From NCBI GenBank assembly GCA_021325385.1, contig JAJPHH010000120.1, positions 1-58,763 on the forward strand: a stretch of DNA of 58,763 nucleotides, in the 5' to 3' direction. Made by a program: the position numbers and the translations under genes. This document shows, piece by piece, positions 39,072-47,528 of the stretch; the first letter of the stretch is position 1, and each line of letters begins with the position of its first letter. This stretch comes from Alphaproteobacteria bacterium. GTDB taxonomy: Bacteria > Pseudomonadota > Alphaproteobacteria > Rhizobiales > Beijerinckiaceae. The notes under the pieces are model-generated. The model made no database searches and had not been told where the DNA came from. It saw nothing but the letters and a program-made list of their open reading frames with translations.

Positions 39072-39814
39072 GAGGATCGCTTGCGCCGGCCGACCGGCAG
39101 CGAGATCGCGGCGTTCGAAGCCTCGATCGTTCGCGCATAGCGCGACAACACCGCGTCGAGATCGAGGTCGGCGCTTGGCGCGTCGGCGAGTAACGCCCTT
39201 CGCTCGACGGAGCCGACATGCTCCTCCATCAGACGCGTCGCGCCGGCAATGTCCTTCTTGCGCAACGCTGCGATGATCTGCGAATGTTCGTTGACCGCGC
39301 ATTCGGACGAATGCGGCCGGCCGTAGAGCGCAAGGATCAGGGAGCAGCGCGAGACGAGCTCGGCGAGGGCGCGCTGCAGCACCTTATTGCCGGACATGGC
39401 GGCGAGCTTGATGTGAAACTCGCCGGCCAGGCGGATCGAGACCCGATCGTCGCGTCGCGCCTTGGCGGCGTTCTCCTCGCGGACATGCCCCTCGAGCGCC
39501 GCGCCATATTCCGGCCGCCACCGCTTGATCGTCAGCGCCACCGCTTCGCGCTCGAGCGCCTTGCGAACCTCGAAGATGTCGCGAGCCTCTTCGAGCGTCG
39601 GCTGCGCGACCGTGGCGGTACGCTTCGGTCGAGCGTCGACGAGGCCTTCGGCCTGGAGGCGCGCCAACGTCGCCCGCGCCAGCGTCCGGCTCATGCCGAA
39701 ATGCGCGCCGATCTGATCTTCGGGCAGCTTCGCGCCCGGCAGCAAGGCCTGCTCGATAATCGCCTGACGCAACGCCTGATAGGCTATTTCGGCTCGGGGA
39801 GAAGATTTCGACAT
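39068..39814 (-). CDS. GntR family regulator, FCD-type
   Basis: 248-aa regulator with an N-terminal winged helix (DQIGAHFGMSRTLARATLAR near residue 30-50) and an all-helical FCD ligand domain (FEVRKALEREAVAL, FHIKLAAMSGN, EHSQIIAALRKKD, with the usual metal-binding histidines). FCD members respond to small organic acids or amino acid derivatives. It is divergent from the ribbon-helix-helix and DUF1989 genes, and overlaps the flavin reductase gene, so it probably controls both sides. Confidence 0.9.
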   Translation of the reverse strand: MSKSSPRAEIAYQALRQAIIEQALLPGAKLPEDQIGAHFGMSRTLARATLARLQAEGLVDARPKRTATVAQPTLEEARDIFEVRKALEREAVALTIKRWRPEYGAALEGHVREENAAKARRDDRVSIRLAGEFHIKLAAMSGNKVLQRALAELVSRCSLILALYGRPHSSECAVNEHSQIIAALRKKDIAGATRLMEEHVGSVERRALLADAPSADLDLDAVLSRYARTIEASNAAISLPVGRRKRSS

Positions 39815-39843
39815 TGGAGATTGAGGACGACGATCCGCCGATT

Positions 39844-39975
39844 ATTGTATACGAGAATATGGCAATCAAGTATCCATGTGAGCAAAGATTAGCCAGGAAA
39901 CGCCGCTTTCATGAGCTTCTACCGACGGGAAATAGGCAATATGAAGAGGAGATCGGGCGCATATAGGTATACAAT
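39844..39975. promoter_or_regulatory. Two inverted ATTGTATAC sites, probable GntR operators
   Basis: ATTGTATAC (39844-39852) and its inverse GTATACAAT (39967-39975) lie at the two ends of the 169-bp divergent promoter region. The first overlaps a candidate gntR promoter on the minus strand (TTGATT 39869-39864, 17-bp spacer, AATAAT 39846-39841). The second ends 8 bp before the plus-strand ATG. TTGTATAC-type sites are common for FCD-GntR proteins; the assignment is by sequence and position. Confidence 0.5.
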
Positions 39976-39983
39976 GTGAGGCG

Positions 39984-40148
39984 ATGACCATGGCCGAAAG
40001 AACCGTGATCGTGCGGCTCAATCAGCAGCAGATCGAGCTCGTCGACCGCGCCGTGGCGCGCGGCGCCGCGGCTGATCGCGCCGCGCTTATCCGCCGCGCC
40101 TTGCGCGAGCAGGCCGCCAAATCCTCGCGCCGAGGAGAGGCGCGATGA
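39984..40148 (+). CDS. Small ribbon-helix-helix-like protein, 54 aa
   Basis: Short gene. The protein begins MTMAERTVIVRLNQQQIELV, which fits a beta strand plus first helix of a CopG/Arc fold, continues DRAVARGAAADRAALIRRAL with a second helix, and ends in a basic tail. GTGAGGCG before ATG 39984 can serve as ribosome-binding site. Its stop overlaps the DUF1989 start (ATGA), so the two are translationally coupled. I infer a DNA-binding accessory regulator; it could instead be a small partner of the DUF1989 enzyme. Confidence 0.7.
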   Translation: MTMAERTVIVRLNQQQIELVDRAVARGAAADRAALIRRALREQAAKSSRRGEAR

Positions 40149-41080
40149 GCGCGCGGAGCGTCCTTTTCGAATGGACGATGCAGCCGGGGACCGGCAAGGC
40201 GATCGAATTGCGCGCCGGGCGGATCCTGCGGATCGAACAGGTCGAAGGCCGGCAATGCGTCGACTTCAACTGCTTCAATCTCCACGACTACAAAGAGTAC
40301 ATGCATTGCGGCCGGACGCGCACCGTTCACGGCTTCAATCCGTCGAAAGGGTCCTTCCTGTGGTCGGCGCCGCCGCGCGAGCGCCCGCTCCTTTACATTC
40401 TCGAGGATACAGTCGGGCGCAATGACGTGCTCTTTCCGCGTTGCAGCGCCTATCTTTACGAGAGCGCCTACGGCTTCGACGCCCATACGAACTGCCAGGA
40501 CATTCAGGCCGAGGCGCAGCGCGAATATGGTCTGACGCCGGACGACGTGCACGACAGTTTCAACCTCTTCATGTGCACCGAAGTGACCTTGGACGGCCGC
40601 GCGACGATCACCCGCCAAGAGTCGAGGCCGGGCGATTTCGTCGACTTGCTGGCGCTTGTCGATGTGCTGGCGGTCCCCAATGTCTGCGGCGCAGACGTCA
40701 TGCGCACGAGCAATTTCGCGCTCAAGCCGATCAAGCTCACCGTGTTTCAGGCGAGCGAGGCGGACATGGCGGCGGCGCCGAAGACGCCGATTCTCAAAAG
40801 CCAGCGGACGCCGCAGGACTTCCGCAATGCGACGATCAAGTCCGACCGCGCGCTCGTTCGCGACCATACTTATGTGGCGGAGTTCGTGAACACGCCGATC
40901 CTCGTCGAGGACGTCGTCGTGACCCTCTCGGCGGACGAGGCGGCGATGTTCGAGGCGATTCGTCTGCCCTCTTACGAGGCCGACGACGGTGCGGCCCTGC
41001 GCGACATTCTCTTCACCTGGTGGGAAGAGAACTTCCTCGGCGCGACCGAAAGCGGCGCGCCGGCGATCGGCTCGCCGTAA
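40145..41080 (+). CDS. DUF1989 / urea carboxylase-associated family protein
   Basis: 311-aa protein of the DUF1989 family. The cysteine-rich CVDFNCFNLHDYKEYMHCG near residue 38 and the motif DDVHDSFNLFMCTEV are diagnostic; the cysteines and histidines could bind metal. Two DUF1989 proteins together form carboxyguanidine deiminase in guanidine breakdown. Here there is a single family member and no urea/guanidine carboxylase, so the substrate may differ. Regulated from the GntR-controlled divergent promoter, in my reading. Confidence 0.88.
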   Translation: MSARSVLFEWTMQPGTGKAIELRAGRILRIEQVEGRQCVDFNCFNLHDYKEYMHCGRTRTVHGFNPSKGSFLWSAPPRERPLLYILEDTVGRNDVLFPRCSAYLYESAYGFDAHTNCQDIQAEAQREYGLTPDDVHDSFNLFMCTEVTLDGRATITRQESRPGDFVDLLALVDVLAVPNVCGADVMRTSNFALKPIKLTVFQASEADMAAAPKTPILKSQRTPQDFRNATIKSDRALVRDHTYVAEFVNTPILVEDVVVTLSADEAAMFEAIRLPSYEADDGAALRDILFTWWEENFLGATESGAPAIGSP

Positions 41081-41105
41081 CGCCGCGGATTTGTCGGCCG
41101 CCGCC

Positions 41106-41996
41106 TCAGGCGGATGCGATCTGGGCCAGAGAGTCCACGCGCCGCCATCGCGCCCGTCCTCGCCGCTGGATGTCGGCTTTTTCGGGGTCGATCATTTGGA
41201 GCCGATTCGAGATTGAAATGTCGCTGATCGTGTCCGAACGCGGCGCCGGCCGATCCGGAAATGCGGCTTCGAACTTCGCGGCGTCGATCACGACGCGACC
41301 GATCGGGGCGAGCTCCATCCGTTTATAATGCGCCGGCGAGCAGACGCCGGCGCGATTGAGATACCAGGTTCGCGGCGCTTCAAGGTCGGCCAGCGCGGGT
41401 CTCTGCGGCAGCGCGATCTCGATTACGAGCGGCCGGTACCAAGCGAGGAAATCGAAGACGAGGCCGCATTCGACCACCACGAAGACGCCCCAGCCGTCCT
41501 GTTGAAACTGCGGCCGCATCTCCTTCTTGCTCGCGAGATATGGATTGATCGGCCTTCCTTGCGATGATGGAAAGGCCAGAACGTCGCCGCTCTGCATCAG
41601 CAGCTTTTGCGGCGCCGTCATGGTCTTGCGCGTGGCGGGCGCGACCGGCGCGATCAGGCGCTGCCGCAATTCGAGCAGCATACGCTGTCGTTTTTCGAGC
41701 TCCTTCGGCGGCATGCCGAGGCTTTCCATCGCCTTCAGATCGACGCCTTCGGCAATGATCGCGAGCGCGCGCTCGCGCGCCTCCGGCAAATCGACGCCGC
41801 GTTTGGCGAATTGGTCGGCGACGACGAGCCAAAAGGTCGTGGCCTCGTCCGGGTCGGTCGACGCGCCGAATTCAGTTTCGCACAGCAGTTGAAGCAGGCG
41901 CGCGGGCTCGAAGGGAAGACGGACGACAGCCCCGATCATCGCCTTGAGATCCAAAGCGAGATCGTTCGAATAGAGTCCGGCGCCCCATGCGCCCAT
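41106..41996 (-). CDS. Conserved hypothetical protein, DUF4259-like N-terminus
   Basis: 296-aa protein without a recognisable catalytic motif. The start GAWGAGLYSNDLALDLKAM resembles the GxWGxGxFxND opening of DUF4259 proteins, although it is longer than those. The remainder has a helical middle part and a C-terminal region with beta-strand character (GWGVFVVVECGLVFDFLAWY). It is convergent with the DUF1989 gene, 25 bp apart. No function is proposed. Confidence 0.8.
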   Translation of the reverse strand: MGAWGAGLYSNDLALDLKAMIGAVVRLPFEPARLLQLLCETEFGASTDPDEATTFWLVVADQFAKRGVDLPEARERALAIIAEGVDLKAMESLGMPPKELEKRQRMLLELRQRLIAPVAPATRKTMTAPQKLLMQSGDVLAFPSSQGRPINPYLASKKEMRPQFQQDGWGVFVVVECGLVFDFLAWYRPLVIEIALPQRPALADLEAPRTWYLNRAGVCSPAHYKRMELAPIGRVVIDAAKFEAAFPDRPAPRSDTISDISISNRLQMIDPEKADIQRRGRARWRRVDSLAQIASA

Positions 41997-42047
41997 GGCG
42001 AATCCTCCTCTCGCAGGAAAAAACGGACCTTAACGCCGAACGAACCT

Positions 42048-43055
42048 CTAACCCAGCAACGCTCCGCTCGCCCGCAGCGCGCCGACCTCTTGCCGATTCC
42101 AGTTGTAGAGGACAGGAGCGACGTGCGGCGCAATCGCGGCGCGCTCGTCGTCGCGCAGCGGCAGAAGCTTCGCGATGACCGCCGCCATCGCGACCTCCGC
42201 CGCCCGCCCCGCGCCGTCGTCGCATTTGATCGCGACGCCGAGCCCGAGCTCGGGCAGGGCGCCGCAATAGACGCCCTCGGCGCCGGTCTTGACGAATGCG
42301 CGCGCGCCGAGCGCGGTCATGATCTCCGTGTCGAAGCCGCCAGTCCCGCGGACGAGGCGCGGGTGGGCGGCGCAGGCTGCGCGGATGCGGCGCGACGCAG
42401 CGGCGCGGCCAGGCTCGAGCCCTTCGCCCGTCCCGAACCGGGCGAAGGCGAACGCCAGAGCGCGGAGCGGAATCGCGTAGGTCGGAACAGCGCAGCCGTC
42501 GACCCCCCACGTCGCATCGTCAAGCGCGAGTCCGGTCATCGCGCTCAGCGCGGCCCGCACTTCGCGCTGCGCATGATGATCGTACTTCACGTAGCCTTTC
42601 GGCGAGACGCCGGCGGCGCAAGCCACGCAAAGAAAGCCGGCATGCTTGCCGGAGCAATTGTTGTGCAGGGCGCTCGCCGTTGCGCCCGACGCCGCCAGCG
42701 CGCGGGAAGCGGCGATATCGGCCGGCCAATGGATACCGCATTCGAGCGCGCTCTCGTCCAAGCCGCATTTGGCGAGCATGGAGCGCGCGGTCGCAACGTG
42801 AATCGGCTCGCCGGCATGCGACGAGCAAGCAAGCGCGATCTCGGCGTCGGTCAGCTTGTACTTCTCCGCGGCGCCCGACTCGACCAGCGGCAGCGCCTGC
42901 AGCGCCTTCACCGCCGAGCGCGGAAAGACCGCCGCCTCGACATTGCCGAGCGCGAGGACCGACTTGCCCTCGGAATCGCTCACCGCGACCGCGCCGCGAT
43001 GCCGGCTCTCGACACGCCCGCCGCGCGTCGCCTCGACGAGGACGGGATTGGTCAT
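42048..43055 (-). CDS. L-asparaginase, AnsA (Rhizobium etli) type
   Basis: 335-aa asparaginase II-family enzyme hydrolysing asparagine to aspartate and ammonia. The N-terminus NPVLVEATRGGRVESRHRG and the two Ser-Lys motifs, FPRSAVKALQALPL (SxxK) and NNCSGKHAGFL, are typical of the rhizobial class that is unrelated to the E. coli type. ATG 43055 (MTNPVLV) is chosen because upstream sequence runs into the repeat at 43088-43231. The gene lies downstream of that repeat and of the dehydrogenase gene on the same strand. Confidence 0.92.
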   Translation of the reverse strand: MTNPVLVEATRGGRVESRHRGAVAVSDSEGKSVLALGNVEAAVFPRSAVKALQALPLVESGAAEKYKLTDAEIALACSSHAGEPIHVATARSMLAKCGLDESALECGIHWPADIAASRALAASGATASALHNNCSGKHAGFLCVACAAGVSPKGYVKYDHHAQREVRAALSAMTGLALDDATWGVDGCAVPTYAIPLRALAFAFARFGTGEGLEPGRAAASRRIRAACAAHPRLVRGTGGFDTEIMTALGARAFVKTGAEGVYCGALPELGLGVAIKCDDGAGRAAEVAMAAVIAKLLPLRDDERAAIAPHVAPVLYNWNRQEVGALRASGALLG

Positions 43056-43087
43056 GGCGGGGAGCGATGTTTGATCGACGCCGCGAG

Positions 43088-43231
43088 CCCCCACCCGTAC
43101 CCTCCCCGCTTTGCGGGAGAGGGGGCTTCGGGCGTCGCGCCAACTGTGTTTCCAGCCCTGCCACGCGCAGGCGTTGGCCGCGGCGCGAAAGCCTCCCTCT
43201 CCCGCGAAGCGGGGGAGGGTACGGATGGGGG
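43088..43231. repeat. Interspersed inverted repeat, second copy
   Basis: Bases 43088-43127 and 43193-43231 are imperfect inverted arms with the core CCCTCCCCGCTTTGCGGGAGAGGG versus its partner with CGCGAAGCGGG (each quoted as a part: TTTGCGGGAGAGGG and CCCTCTCCCGCGAAGC). It is the same sequence type as 30390-30530. Here it lies between the dehydrogenase and asparaginase genes, 32 bp upstream of the asparaginase ATG. Confidence 0.8.
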
Positions 43232-43262
43232 TCGGCGCAGGCCTTGACCATTGCAAACCCTC

Positions 43263-44351
43263 CTAAGCCAACCTCTCCGCCACGGCCTTGCCCGCCGCGA
43301 CCGTGTCGGCCGGGCCGCCGAGATCGCGGGTGCGCAAGCGCGGCTCCTCCAGAGTGGCGACGATCGCGCCCTCGATCGCCCGCGCCGCTTCGCTCTCGCC
43401 AAGATGGTCGAGCATCATCGCCGCCGACCAGATTTGCGCGATCGGATTGGCTACCCCCTTGCCGGCTATGTCAGGGGCCGAGCCGTGCACCGGCTCGAAC
43501 AGCGAGGGAAATTCCCGCTCCGGATTGATGTTGCCCGACGGCGCGATGCCGATCGAGCCGGCGCAAGCCGGGCCTAGATCGGAGAGAATGTCGCCGAACA
43601 GGTTCGAGCCGACGACGACGTCGAACCAGTCGGGATGCAGCACGAAATGGGCGGTCAGGATGTCGATATGGTACTTATCCCAGCGCACGCCGGGATACGC
43701 CGCCGACACAGCCTCGACCCGCTCGTCCCAGAACGGCATCGTGATCGAAATGCCGTTCGACTTGGTCGCCGAGGTCAGATGCTTCTTCGGCCGCGACGCG
43801 GCGAGATCGAAGGCGAATTTCAAGATCCGGTCGACGCCATGGCGGGTCATCACCGTCTCCTGCACCACGGTCTCGCGGTCGGTCCCGGCGAAGATGCGGC
43901 CGCCGATCGAGGAATATTCGCCCTCGGTGTTCTCGCGCACGACATAGAAGTCGATGTCGCCCGGCTTGCGGTTGGCGAGCGGGCAGGGCGCGCCGGGCAT
44001 CAGGCGGACGGGGCGCAGATTGACGTATTGATCGAATTCGCGCCGCATCGGGATCAGCGAGCCCCAGAGCGAGACGTGATCGGGCACGATCGCCGGCCAG
44101 CCGACCGCGCCGAAGAAAATCGCGTCATGGCCTTTAAGCTGCGCCTGCCAATCGTCCGGCATCATCTTTTTGTGACGGAGCCAATAATCGACGCAGGCGA
44201 AATCGAACGAGGAGAAGTCCAGATCGAAGCGGAATTTCTTCGCCGCCGCTTCGAGCGCGCGCAAGCCCTCCGGGACGACCTCCTTGCCGATCCCGTCGCC
44301 CGGAATGACGGCGATGCGGTAGCGGCGGTTGGTCCGGGCGGTCGAATTCAC
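43263..44351 (-). CDS. Tartrate dehydrogenase / D-malate dehydrogenase family protein
   Basis: 362-aa NAD- and metal-dependent oxidoreductase of the isocitrate/isopropylmalate dehydrogenase superfamily. It begins RYRIAVIPGDGIGKEVVPEG and has DFYVVRENTEGEYSSIGGR and the metal-binding DVVVGSNLFGDILSDLGP. Tartrate dehydrogenase, D-malate dehydrogenase (DmlA) and close homologues share these motifs. GTG 44351 is chosen to give the normal length; an ATG at 44441 would add an atypical leader. The 252 bp upstream, toward the divergent MFS gene, have no other gene. Confidence 0.88.
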   Translation of the reverse strand: MNSTARTNRRYRIAVIPGDGIGKEVVPEGLRALEAAAKKFRFDLDFSSFDFACVDYWLRHKKMMPDDWQAQLKGHDAIFFGAVGWPAIVPDHVSLWGSLIPMRREFDQYVNLRPVRLMPGAPCPLANRKPGDIDFYVVRENTEGEYSSIGGRIFAGTDRETVVQETVMTRHGVDRILKFAFDLAASRPKKHLTSATKSNGISITMPFWDERVEAVSAAYPGVRWDKYHIDILTAHFVLHPDWFDVVVGSNLFGDILSDLGPACAGSIGIAPSGNINPEREFPSLFEPVHGSAPDIAGKGVANPIAQIWSAAMMLDHLGESEAARAIEGAIVATLEEPRLRTRDLGGPADTVAAGKAVAERLA

Positions 44352-44603
44352 GGGCGGCGGCTCCTGGCTGGCGGTTGACGGCGCGAGAATGGCCAAGGCA
44401 GAGCGTCTGTCAACGCGGACGGCGTGGAGGATGAAACGCAATCGAAACGATGGCGGATTGGCCCCCTGGAGCCGAATACTCCTCGTCGCTTCGTCGCGCT
44501 GAACGCGCGCTCGCGACTCATTCGAATTTCGTCGCAGGAATCGGGGAGCGCGCTTCGCGCCTTCGCCCTAGATCACGCGTCTCGTTTCGCCAACGGACGC
44601 GCC

Positions 44604-45836
44604 ATGACCTTCGAACCTCCCCGCCTGCCGGCCGCCTTCATCCGCCTCGCCTGGTCGAATCTCGCTGCGCAATGTTCGGAGCAGATGGCGCTCGCCGCCG
44701 CGACGATCGTCGCGGTTCTCGCGCTTGACGCCGGCGGCGCCGAGACCGGATTGCTGCAGACGGCGCAGACGCTTCCCTTCCTGCTCCTGTCTCTGCCGAT
44801 GGGCGTTGTCGCCGATCGCGTCTCGCGGCGCGGGCTGATGGTCGCCGCCGAAGCCGCCCGCGCGGCTTCGCTCGCGCTGACGCTCGCCCTTGTGGTCGCC
44901 GGCAAGCTGGATCTCGCTTTGCTCGCCGGCCTCGGCTTTCTCGGCGCGACCGGCACGGTCGCCTATAGCGTCGCCGCGCCCGCGCTCGTCCCGTTGCTCT
45001 CGCCGCGCGAGGCGCTGCCGCTCGCCAATCGCTGGCTGGAGCTGGCGCGCAGCGCCGCCTTCGCCGCCGGGCCGGCGATCGGCGGCGCCCTGGTCGGCTG
45101 GTCCGGCGCGCCGGCGGCCTATATCGTTGCGACGACGCTGTCGCTCGCCGCCGTCGTCACGCTGGCGCGCCTGCCGGCGGGCAAGCCGGCGGCGCAAGCA
45201 GGCCGCCGGCATCCGCTTCGCGATCTCGCCGAAGGCGCGCGTTTCGTCGTCGGCCATGCCTTGCTGCGTCCGCTGCTGGTCGTCGCGATCGTCTTCAACA
45301 CGTCATGGTTCGCGCTGCAGGCGGTCTATGCGCCCTACGCCGTTCACCATCTCGGCCTCGACGCGTCCGGCGTCGGCGCGACGCTCGGCGCCTATGGCGC
45401 AGGCATGATCGTCGGCGCGATCGGCGCGCCGAGCCTCGGCCGTATCTTCACCTTCGACGCCTCGATTGTGATTGGGCCGCTCTGCGGCCTGATCGCTTCC
45501 GTGTTGATGGCGTTGACTATCGTCGCGCCGTCCGGCCTCATCGCCGCCTTCAGCTTCTTTCTGTTCGGCGCCGGTCCGGTCGTCTGGGTGATCACGACGA
45601 CGACCTTGCGCCAGACGGTCACGCCCAACGCCATGCTTGGCCGCGTGTCTGCGATCATCGTCACCGCGACGATGGGCGCGCGGCCGCTTGGCGCGGCGCT
45701 CGGCTCGGCTCTCAGCGCAGCCTACGGCGTCGAGGCGTGCCTGGTCTTTTCGGCCGTCGGGTTTTTCGTGCAGTTCGCGGCGATCGTCGCCTCGGCGCCG
45801 CCGCGGCTCAAGGCGCTGCCCGAAGCGGCGGAGTGA
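44604..45836 (+). CDS. MFS transporter, EntS/DHA3-like
   Basis: 410-aa carrier with about twelve membrane segments. It opens PPRLPAAFIRLAWSNLAAQ and has the loop motif GVVADRVSRRGLMVAAEAAR between helices 2 and 3. This is the organisation of the DHA3 drug or siderophore exporters. ATG 44604 is chosen for good alignment with a normal MFS start; a longer frame begins at 44424. It ends 21 bp before a strong hairpin, and is convergent with DUF1127. The substrate is unknown. Confidence 0.87.
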   Translation: MTFEPPRLPAAFIRLAWSNLAAQCSEQMALAAATIVAVLALDAGGAETGLLQTAQTLPFLLLSLPMGVVADRVSRRGLMVAAEAARAASLALTLALVVAGKLDLALLAGLGFLGATGTVAYSVAAPALVPLLSPREALPLANRWLELARSAAFAAGPAIGGALVGWSGAPAAYIVATTLSLAAVVTLARLPAGKPAAQAGRRHPLRDLAEGARFVVGHALLRPLLVVAIVFNTSWFALQAVYAPYAVHHLGLDASGVGATLGAYGAGMIVGAIGAPSLGRIFTFDASIVIGPLCGLIASVLMALTIVAPSGLIAAFSFFLFGAGPVVWVITTTTLRQTVTPNAMLGRVSAIIVTATMGARPLGAALGSALSAAYGVEACLVFSAVGFFVQFAAIVASAPPRLKALPEAAE

Positions 45837-45847
45837 CGGCGCAGCGC

Positions 45848-45886
45848 AAATAAAAAGCGCCCGCCGGGGGAGGGGCCGGCGGGCGC
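45848..45886 (-). terminator. Rho-independent terminator of the DUF1127 gene (possibly bidirectional)
   Basis: GCGCCCGCCGG (45857-45867) and CCGGCGGGCGC (45876-45886) form an 11-bp perfect stem with an 8-base loop. Read on the minus strand the stem is followed by TTTTTATTT (45856-45848), a classical terminator for the DUF1127 transcript. On the plus strand it could also stop MFS transcripts, but there it lacks the T-run. Confidence 0.8.
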
Positions 45887-45960
45887 CTGAGACGCGGACG
45901 GGGGAGACTTTGGGAGGGAGGAGGGAAGCCTCCGGCCGCCCGCGAAACGGGGTTTAGGGC

Positions 45961-46125
45961 TTACGCTGCGACGGCGGTCCCCTGGCGAACGATGAACTCG
46001 ATGTCGCCGCGGCGGATGCCGATGTCGTTGAGCTCGCGGTCGCTGAGCTGGGAGAGCTCCTTGACGGCCTCGCGGTAGCGCAGCCAGGCGTGCAGCTTCT
46101 CGGTTAGGGTCTTGAACGGGGTCAT
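45961..46125 (-). CDS. DUF1127 small arginine-rich protein, 54 aa
   Basis: Small basic protein with the DUF1127 signature LSQLSDRELNDIGIRRGDIEF and a basic helix (LHAWLRYREAVKEL) before it. ATG 46125 has AGGAG 7 bp upstream. Members influence RNA turnover and stress or phosphate responses in alphaproteobacteria (CcaF1 of Rhodobacter is an RNA-binding example). It has its own terminator at 45848-45886 and a long AT-rich upstream region. The gene is monocistronic. Confidence 0.92.
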   Translation of the reverse strand: MTPFKTLTEKLHAWLRYREAVKELSQLSDRELNDIGIRRGDIEFIVRQGTAVAA

Positions 46126-46529
46126 TGCAGTGCTCCTGAATCTTTTTTCTTGCGGTTCGGACCGGACAATCAGGCAGCGTGCTCCTCGCGGGCCGCGCCG
46201 GCCTGACGCGGTGCAACATAAGCGGGGGCGGTCTGAATTTGTAGGGTGAAGTTTGGCCCTCAGACATGCATTATTTGCATGGATAGGATAATCGAATTTT
46301 AATGAATTTGGGCAAATCGCCTGCAATTTCGCCAGATATGACCAAATTTTACCCGTGAAATGCCTACTGGAAATTCTTATGGCGGTTTTAGGAATGCGAA
46401 AATTTCATGACAATTTGATGATGCGCCGCAGCATAGCTTCCCGTGGAGAAGGGGGAATTGCGGGCGAATGCGCGGGGCATCCCGCTCTGCTCGGCGGCTG
46501 GCATGTCAGGCGGCGGCTCAGATAGGAGC
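46126..46529 (-). promoter_or_regulatory. 404-bp AT-rich upstream region of the DUF1127 gene
   Basis: No gene is apparent. The part 46220-46440 is clearly less GC-rich than the surroundings. A palindrome CATGCA-TTATT-TGCATG (46265-46281) lies about 140 bp before the ATG. Just upstream on the minus strand TTGCCC and GATTAT, 16 bp apart, could be a promoter, putting the palindrome in an operator position and giving a long 5' leader. The region also includes the 3' end of the prmA transcript. Confidence 0.4.
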
Positions 46530-47441
46530 TTAGGGCCGATAAAGCAAGAGACTCGCCCAACCATCGAGCGTCAGCCGGTCGAGGAGGAAAAAGCCTTGCG
46601 CCCGCCAGGCGGAGAGGACGCCCGCGACGTCGCTTTCCAAGAGCCCGGAGAGGATCGCCTCGGCGCACGGCGCAGTCAGCGTCGCGACCGAAGGCGCGAG
46701 ACCCCGCAAGGGCCGCGCCAGGATATTGGCGAGGACGAGGTCGTAGGGTCCGCCCTGGCGCAATTCGCGCCGGGCGACGCCGCGCGCGAGCAAGGGGCGC
46801 ACCCAGCCGGCCACGCCATTGAGCCGGGCGTTCGCCGCAGCCGTTGCGACCGCGATCGGGTCGAGATCGCCGGCGGCGACCGGTCGGCGCAAAGCCTTGG
46901 CAGCGGCGATCGCCAGCACGCCCGTGCCGCAGCCGATATCGATCACGTGACGGGGCCGGCGGCGCCGCAGCGCGCGGTCAAGTAGCAACAGGCAGCCGCG
47001 CGTGGTGCCGTGATGACCGGTGCCGAAGGCGAGCGCCGCCTCGATCTCGACGGCCACATCGTTCGGCCGGATTCTGGCGCGGTCATGCGCGCCATGGACG
47101 AGAAAGCGGCCGGCCCTGACCGGGGCGAGGCCAGCCAGCGAGTTGGCGACCCAGTCGGCCTGCTCGGCGCGTCGGAACTCGACGCGCTGTGCGGCCTCCT
47201 CGCCCGCCGCGATCGCGACCAGCTCGCGCAGACTCGCCTCGTCGGGCTCGAAGCCGAAATAGGCCTCCACGATCCAGTCGCGGCGCCCTTGTGGCCCGGT
47301 CGCGCTCTCGAACGCGCTCGCCGCCGCTTCGGCCGGTTCGAAGCTCTCGACGATCAGATCGACGATCGCGCGGGCGCGACGCTCGTCGCAGACGAGGCGC
47401 AGGCGGTAGGCGGCGTTGTTGGGCGGCAGGCCTTCGAGCAT
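46530..47441 (-). CDS. prmA: Ribosomal protein L11 methyltransferase
   Basis: SAM-dependent enzyme (303 aa) that trimethylates ribosomal protein L11. The SAM motif is DIGCGTGVLAIAAAK, preceded by ALAFGTGHHGTTRGCL and followed by NILARPLRGLAP, which are PrmA hallmarks. The N-terminal third is the substrate-recognition domain. The length is normal. About 520 bp upstream, up to chrA, hold only repeats. Confidence 0.95.
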   Translation of the reverse strand: MLEGLPPNNAAYRLRLVCDERRARAIVDLIVESFEPAEAAASAFESATGPQGRRDWIVEAYFGFEPDEASLRELVAIAAGEEAAQRVEFRRAEQADWVANSLAGLAPVRAGRFLVHGAHDRARIRPNDVAVEIEAALAFGTGHHGTTRGCLLLLDRALRRRRPRHVIDIGCGTGVLAIAAAKALRRPVAAGDLDPIAVATAAANARLNGVAGWVRPLLARGVARRELRQGGPYDLVLANILARPLRGLAPSVATLTAPCAEAILSGLLESDVAGVLSAWRAQGFFLLDRLTLDGWASLLLYRP

Positions 47442-47528
47442 GGCGGCGAGGTCTTACGGTGGAATCGAAGGGCGGGGAAGGCGGGCGAAGGCCCGGTGCG
47501 TCGGGGCCCAATTTTCGAGCGCCGCGCT

